Origin: VGRF01 sp964460485
GTDB taxonomy: Bacteria; Myxococcota_A; UBA9160; UBA6930
Length of the DNA stretch: 64,000 nucleotides
NCBI GenBank assembly: GCA_964460485.1
Contig: CAYWRY010000002.1
Coordinates: forward strand, 8,118-72,117
Direction of reading: 5' to 3'
Every line of letters begins with the position of its first letter. Position 1 is the stretch's first letter. The notes below the pieces were generated by a model. It did not search any database. It was not told the DNA's origin and saw only the letters and a program-made list of their open reading frames with translations. Shown here piece by piece: positions 60,381 to 64,000 of the stretch. Both the position numbers and the translations under genes were made by a program.

Positions 60381-61156
60381 GCGCGATTCTCTACGACGCG
60401 AAGGACGGCATCGCGACGATCACGATCAACCGGCCCGAGAAGCGCAACGCGATGTCCTTCGCGGTGCTGAGCGACTTCATCGAGGCGACGAAGCGCGCGA
60501 GCGCGGACGACGCGGCGCGCGTCGTGATCGTCACCGGCTCGGGAGGCTCCTTCTGCGCGGGCACCGATCTCTCCGACCTCGCGAGCCGCCCGCCGGAGAA
60601 CCGCGGTCTGCGCGGCCGCGCCGACGAGACCGAGCGCTGGTGGCCGCTGGTGGTCTGCGCGAAGCCGGTGATCGCCGCCGTCGACGGCGCCGCGGTGGGC
60701 ATGGGCGCGGAGTTCACCAGCCAGTGCGACGTGCGCATCGCCTCCACGCGCGCGCGCTTCGCCTGGAACTTCTCGCACCGCGGACTCGTGCCGGACACCG
60801 GCGCCGGCACCTGGCTGCTGCCGCGTCTGCTCGGCGCCTCGCGCGCCCTCGAGCTGCTCTACTCGGGGCGCTTCGTGGACGCGCAGGAAGCCCTTGCGCT
60901 CGGCTACGTGCTGAAGGTCGTGGAGCCCGAGAAGCTCGCGGACGAGGCGCGTTCGCTGGCCGCGAGCTTCCTGCAGGGCTCGCCGCTCTCGCAGCGCCTG
61001 ATCAAGGAGCTCGTCTACCAGTCGGAGACCCGCGACTTCGCGCAGCACATGGACGCGCACACCGCCGCGATGAAGACCTGCTTCGCCTCGGAGGATCACC
61101 GCGAGGGCGTCGCCTCGTTCCTCGAGCGCCGGCCGGCGAAGTTCGTGGGGCGCTGA
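60377..61156 (+). CDS. Enoyl-CoA hydratase/isomerase family protein
   Basis: 259-residue crotonase-fold protein. Evidence: ITINRPEKRNAMS, FCAGTDLSDL (oxyanion loop), GAAVGMGAEFTSQCDVRIA and FSHRGLVPDTGAGTWLLPRL, where Asp replaces the usual Glu of the general acid/base pair, so isomerase or another crotonase reaction is possible. ATG overlaps the DUF3604 stop. Expected to act on an acyl-CoA or ring intermediate. Confidence 0.9.
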   Translation: MSAILYDAKDGIATITINRPEKRNAMSFAVLSDFIEATKRASADDAARVVIVTGSGGSFCAGTDLSDLASRPPENRGLRGRADETERWWPLVVCAKPVIAAVDGAAVGMGAEFTSQCDVRIASTRARFAWNFSHRGLVPDTGAGTWLLPRLLGASRALELLYSGRFVDAQEALALGYVLKVVEPEKLADEARSLAASFLQGSPLSQRLIKELVYQSETRDFAQHMDAHTAAMKTCFASEDHREGVASFLERRPAKFVGR

Positions 61157-61223
61157 ACGCCGGGCTGCGCGGGCGCGCGGCGCTGCGGTAGAAAGCACGC
61201 CGCCCACGCACCGGAGGATCCCC

Positions 61224-61667
61224 ATGGAGCTCGCCTCGCTGCTCGTCGACCCGCTCTTTCCGAGCGCTCTCGACCTGGCGCTGCTGGTCGGCCGCGTCGC
61301 CATCGGCGCGTGCTTCGTGATCCATGCGCTCGGCAAGCTCGGCCTGGTGGGCACGGGCAACATGGCGGGCTTCAGCGCGTGGCTGAAGGACCTGGGCGTG
61401 CCGATGCCGGAGCTGAACGCGCGCATGGCCATGCTCTCCGAGCTGAGCGGCGGCGCCGCGCTCGCGCTCGGCCTCGCGACGCGCCCCGCCTGCGTCGTGT
61501 TGATCGGCACCATGCTGGTCGCGGGCCTCGTCGGGCATCGCGGCGCGGGATACCTGATCACCAACAACCCGCCGGGTGCCGAGTACACGATCAACCTGAT
61601 GGTGATCTGCGGGATGTTCCTGTTGATCGGGCCCGGCGCGTTCTCGCTGGACGCGCTGCTGTTCTGA
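61224..61667 (+). CDS. DoxX-family membrane protein
   Basis: 147 residues with four predicted helices and the DoxX pattern: LLVGRVAIGACFVIHALGKLG, then MAMLSELSGGAALALGL, then a C-terminal helix. The family is widespread, often linked to redox or detoxification loci, with no settled role. Start ATG at 61224; stop overlaps the SDR start by one base (TGATG). Confidence 0.82.
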   Translation: MELASLLVDPLFPSALDLALLVGRVAIGACFVIHALGKLGLVGTGNMAGFSAWLKDLGVPMPELNARMAMLSELSGGAALALGLATRPACVVLIGTMLVAGLVGHRGAGYLITNNPPGAEYTINLMVICGMFLLIGPGAFSLDALLF

Positions 61668-62446
61668 TGCGGCTCGCGGGCAAGATCGCGCTGATCACCG
61701 GCGCGGCGCGCGGCACCGGCGAGCAGACCGCGCGCCTGTTCGTGGCCGAGGGCGCGCGCGTCGCGATCGGCGACGTGCTGGAGGCGGAGGGGCGCGCGGT
61801 CGCGGCGTCGCTCGGCGACGCGGCGCATTTCGTGAAGCTCGACGTGACGAGCGAGGCCAGCTGGGCGGGCGCCGTCGAGGAGACGCGCGCGCGCTTCGGC
61901 GGCCTCCACGTGCTGGTGAACAACGCGGGCCTGCTGCACCGCGCGCCGCTCGAGCAGACCAGTGCCGAGAGCTTCGAGCGGCTGTTCCGCGTGAACCAGC
62001 TCGGCCCCTTTCTCGGCATCAAGGCCGCGGCGCCCGCGCTCGAGGCGGCCGGCGGCGGCTCGATCGTCAACGTCTCCTCGATCGACGGCCTGATGGCGCA
62101 CAACAATCTCTCCGCCTACGTGGCGACGAAGTGGGCGCTGCGCGGCCTCACGCGCGTGGCGGCGCTCGAGCTGGGCGTGCGCAGAATTCGCGTGAACGCG
62201 GTGTGCCCCGAGGTGGGCGGCCCGGCCATGCGGGCGCCCTACGTCCCCGCCGGCGTCGACCCCGAGAAGATCCTCGCCGTCACCCACGACGTGATCCCGT
62301 ACAACCGGGAGCGCGAGCCCGTCGAGCTGATTCGCGACGTCGCGCGCATGGTGCTGTTCCTCGCATCGGACGAGAGCCTGTCCTGCACGGGAGCCGACTA
62401 TCCCGTGGACGCCGGGGCGAGCGCCGGGAGGCGCACGAAGTACTGA
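61667..62446 (+). CDS. Short-chain dehydrogenase/reductase, hydroxysteroid-dehydrogenase-like
   Basis: 259-residue classical SDR. TGAARGTG cofactor loop, NNAGLL, Ser-Tyr-Lys triad (SSIDG, YVATK), NAVCPE, and the C-terminal TGADYPVDAGASAG. The TGAARGxGEQ.AR pattern resembles 3-alpha/20-beta-hydroxysteroid dehydrogenase-type SDRs, but SDR substrates cannot be read reliably from sequence. In operon with the DoxX gene. Confidence 0.88.
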   Translation: MRLAGKIALITGAARGTGEQTARLFVAEGARVAIGDVLEAEGRAVAASLGDAAHFVKLDVTSEASWAGAVEETRARFGGLHVLVNNAGLLHRAPLEQTSAESFERLFRVNQLGPFLGIKAAAPALEAAGGGSIVNVSSIDGLMAHNNLSAYVATKWALRGLTRVAALELGVRRIRVNAVCPEVGGPAMRAPYVPAGVDPEKILAVTHDVIPYNREREPVELIRDVARMVLFLASDESLSCTGADYPVDAGASAGRRTKY

Positions 62447-62546
62447 GCCGAAGCGCCGCGAGGCAGAGCCGCGCGAACCCGCTCCGGGGAGTGCGCGCCC
62501 GCGGCGAGTTCGGAATCCTCGCGGACCTGCTGGGAGAGCGCGCCGC

Positions 62547-63998
62547 ATGCGAACCGGAATCCGTGGGTCGTCGGAGATCGCGCGCTTCGAAGAGGAGTGC
62601 GACGTGCTCGTGGTCGGGCTCGGCTGCGCCGGCGCGAGCGCGGCGATCGAGGCGCGCGAGGCCGGCGCGGACGTCGTCGTGCTGGAGCGCTCGAGCGGAG
62701 GCGGCGGCACCTCCGCGATGTCGGGCGGCGTGCTCTATCTGGGCGGCGGCACCAAGCTACAGCGCGCCTGCGGCTTCGAGGACTCGCCCGAAGAGATGTT
62801 CAAGTACCTGATGGCCTCGGTGGGCGCGAGCCCCGACGAGGACAAGATCCGGCCTTACTGCGAGGGGAGCGCCGCACACTACGACTGGATCTGCGCGCAG
62901 GGCGTCCCCTTCAAGGAGACCTTCTACTACGGCTGCTCCGGCGAGCCGCCTACGGACGACGGCCTCGTCTGGTCGGGCTCCGAGCAGACGCACCCGTTCA
63001 AAGACCTCGCGAAGCCTGCGCCGCGCGGCCACGTGCCGAAGCATCCGCACCAGACCGGCCACGTGCTGATGAAGCACCTGATCGGCAGCGCGCGCGGGAA
63101 GGGCACGCGCGTGCAGGGCGATTCGCGCGTCACCGCGCTCGTGCTCGACGCGGACGGCGCCGTGGTGGGCGCGGTGGCGGAGAGCTACGGGAAGGAGCGC
63201 AGCCTGCGCGCGCGCGGCGGCGTCGTGGTCGCCACCGGCGGCTTCGTGCTGAACGACGAGATGCTGCGCCGCTGGGTGCCCGCGGGCCTGCGCTGCTCCC
63301 TGCGCGTCGCCGCCGACGGCGACGACGGCAGCGGCATCCGCCTCGGCATGGCGGCGGGTGCCGACGTCGCGCACATGGACAAGGCCTCGGTCTCGCTGCC
63401 CGTGACGCAGCCCTGGGGCCTGAAGCGCGGCGTGATCGTGAACGCCCAGGGGCAGCGCTTCGTCAACGAGGACACCTATTACGGCCGCCTCGGCGAGTGG
63501 GCGCTGTTCCACAACGGCGGCCGCGCCTGGATGATCGTCGACGACGAGATCTTCGAGAAGGCGGAGTATCCGAACACCGGCAACGTCGCGGCGGTGGGCG
63601 AGACCATCGCCGAGCTCGAGGCGGAGCTCGGCTTCGCAAAGGGAACGCTGCAGGGCACGATCGCCGTCTACAACGACTTCGCGGCGCGCGGCGAGGACCC
63701 GCTGTTCGGGAAGAGCGCCGAGTGGCTGAGGCCGATCGCGAAGCCGCCCTTCGGCGCCTTCCACTGCTCGACCGACAGCTGCCTGTACGCGGTCTTCACG
63801 CTCGGCGGGCTCGCCACCGACTCCGAGGGTCGCGTGCTCGACCCGGGCGGACGCCCGATCCCGGGTCTCTACGGTGCGGGCCGCGCGACCTCGGGCATCG
63901 CGGTGGGGAGCTACTCGAGCGGTCTCTCGCTCGGCGACGGCACGTTCTTCGGGCGCAGGGCGGGCCGCGCGGCGGCGCGAGCCGCGGGACGCCGCTAG
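62547..63998 (+). CDS. FAD-dependent dehydrogenase, 3-ketosteroid-delta1-dehydrogenase-like
   Basis: 483-residue flavoprotein of the fumarate reductase/KstD family. FAD-binding VLVVGLGCAGASAAIEAREAG (~20-40), GGTSAMSGGVLYLGGG, and a C-terminal GLYGAGRATSGIAVGSYSSGLSLGDGTFFGRRA, whose Tyr and Gly fit the place of the KstD catalytic Tyr-x3-Gly. Substrate could be a steroid, another ketone, or fumarate-type acid. ATG at 62547 is 100 bp after the SDR stop. Complete within the window (stop at 63998). Confidence 0.86.
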   Translation: MRTGIRGSSEIARFEEECDVLVVGLGCAGASAAIEAREAGADVVVLERSSGGGGTSAMSGGVLYLGGGTKLQRACGFEDSPEEMFKYLMASVGASPDEDKIRPYCEGSAAHYDWICAQGVPFKETFYYGCSGEPPTDDGLVWSGSEQTHPFKDLAKPAPRGHVPKHPHQTGHVLMKHLIGSARGKGTRVQGDSRVTALVLDADGAVVGAVAESYGKERSLRARGGVVVATGGFVLNDEMLRRWVPAGLRCSLRVAADGDDGSGIRLGMAAGADVAHMDKASVSLPVTQPWGLKRGVIVNAQGQRFVNEDTYYGRLGEWALFHNGGRAWMIVDDEIFEKAEYPNTGNVAAVGETIAELEAELGFAKGTLQGTIAVYNDFAARGEDPLFGKSAEWLRPIAKPPFGAFHCSTDSCLYAVFTLGGLATDSEGRVLDPGGRPIPGLYGAGRATSGIAVGSYSSGLSLGDGTFFGRRAGRAAARAAGRR

Positions 63999-64000
63999 CC

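Noticed and set aside
1..64000. Very long antisense open frames (for example opposite polA and the heme genes)
   Set aside because: At about 72% GC, stop codons are rare in all frames. These frames give Arg/Ala-rich shadow translations without domains and lie opposite well-supported genes.

Overview
This window is about 72% GC and tightly packed, with many genes joined by 1-4 bp GTGA/ATGA stop-start overlaps. No tRNA, rRNA, CRISPR array, insertion sequence or prophage gene was seen. Envelope genes (LpxD, TonB-dependent receptor, outer-membrane porin), the order ccsA-hemA-hemC-cobA/hemD-hemB and the codon bias suggest a high-GC Gram-negative of the old Deltaproteobacteria (Myxococcota/Desulfobacterota-like). 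That placement is an inference from gene content only.

Layout. 1-1735: end of a cell-elongation locus (PBP2, RodA). 1862-8947: trxA, a macrodomain gene, and a heme/siroheme operon running from a CcsA-like membrane protein to hemB. 8953-16345: housekeeping and mixed genes (LLM oxidoreductase, CBS, Usp, lpxD, rnhB, truD, cysK, TetR). 16346-24326: polA, an ECF sigma/anti-sigma/secreted-protein operon, pdxH, a second LLM oxidoreductase and a TorF-like porin. 24388-34563: a polyamine locus with a complete PotABCD-type ABC importer, a PuuB-like FAD amine oxidase, a SpuC-like class III aminotransferase, an HDAC-fold deacetylase of the acetylpolyamine amidohydrolase type, and two related but unfamiliar GNAT-like proteins. 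34582-40350: a respiratory locus with a B-type (ba3-like) heme-copper oxidase, its CuA subunit, a one-helix subunit and a Sco chaperone on the minus strand. It diverges from a fused cytochrome b - 2x[4Fe-4S] ferredoxin - MvhD-like protein. 40523-44065: two consecutive ECF sigma modules, one with a zinc-finger anti-sigma domain fused to a bactofilin-like beta-helix membrane protein, the other with an NrsF-like partner. 44100-51614: SDR, a tandem CaiB/BaiF CoA-transferase, a minus-strand AttH-like/AraC/VOC/cupin group, and a Tat-exported lipoprotein isomerase. 51683-63998: a GGDEF-like membrane protein, then DUF3604 - TonB receptor - DUF3604, the last overlapping an enoyl-CoA hydratase that is followed by DoxX, SDR and a 3-ketosteroid-dehydrogenase-like flavoprotein.

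The parts most likely to be new are three. First, the polyamine locus, where import, acylation, deacylation, oxidation and transamination genes lie together. Second, the oxidase whose helix VI lacks the usual active-site Tyr (Gln is there instead), next to the cyt b-ferredoxin-MvhD fusion. Third, the DUF3604/TonB/DUF3604 set linked to lipid- or steroid-type catabolic genes. There is also a two-copy family of about 165-bp long inverted-repeat elements in the two largest intergenic gaps (16370-16539 and 28177-28339).
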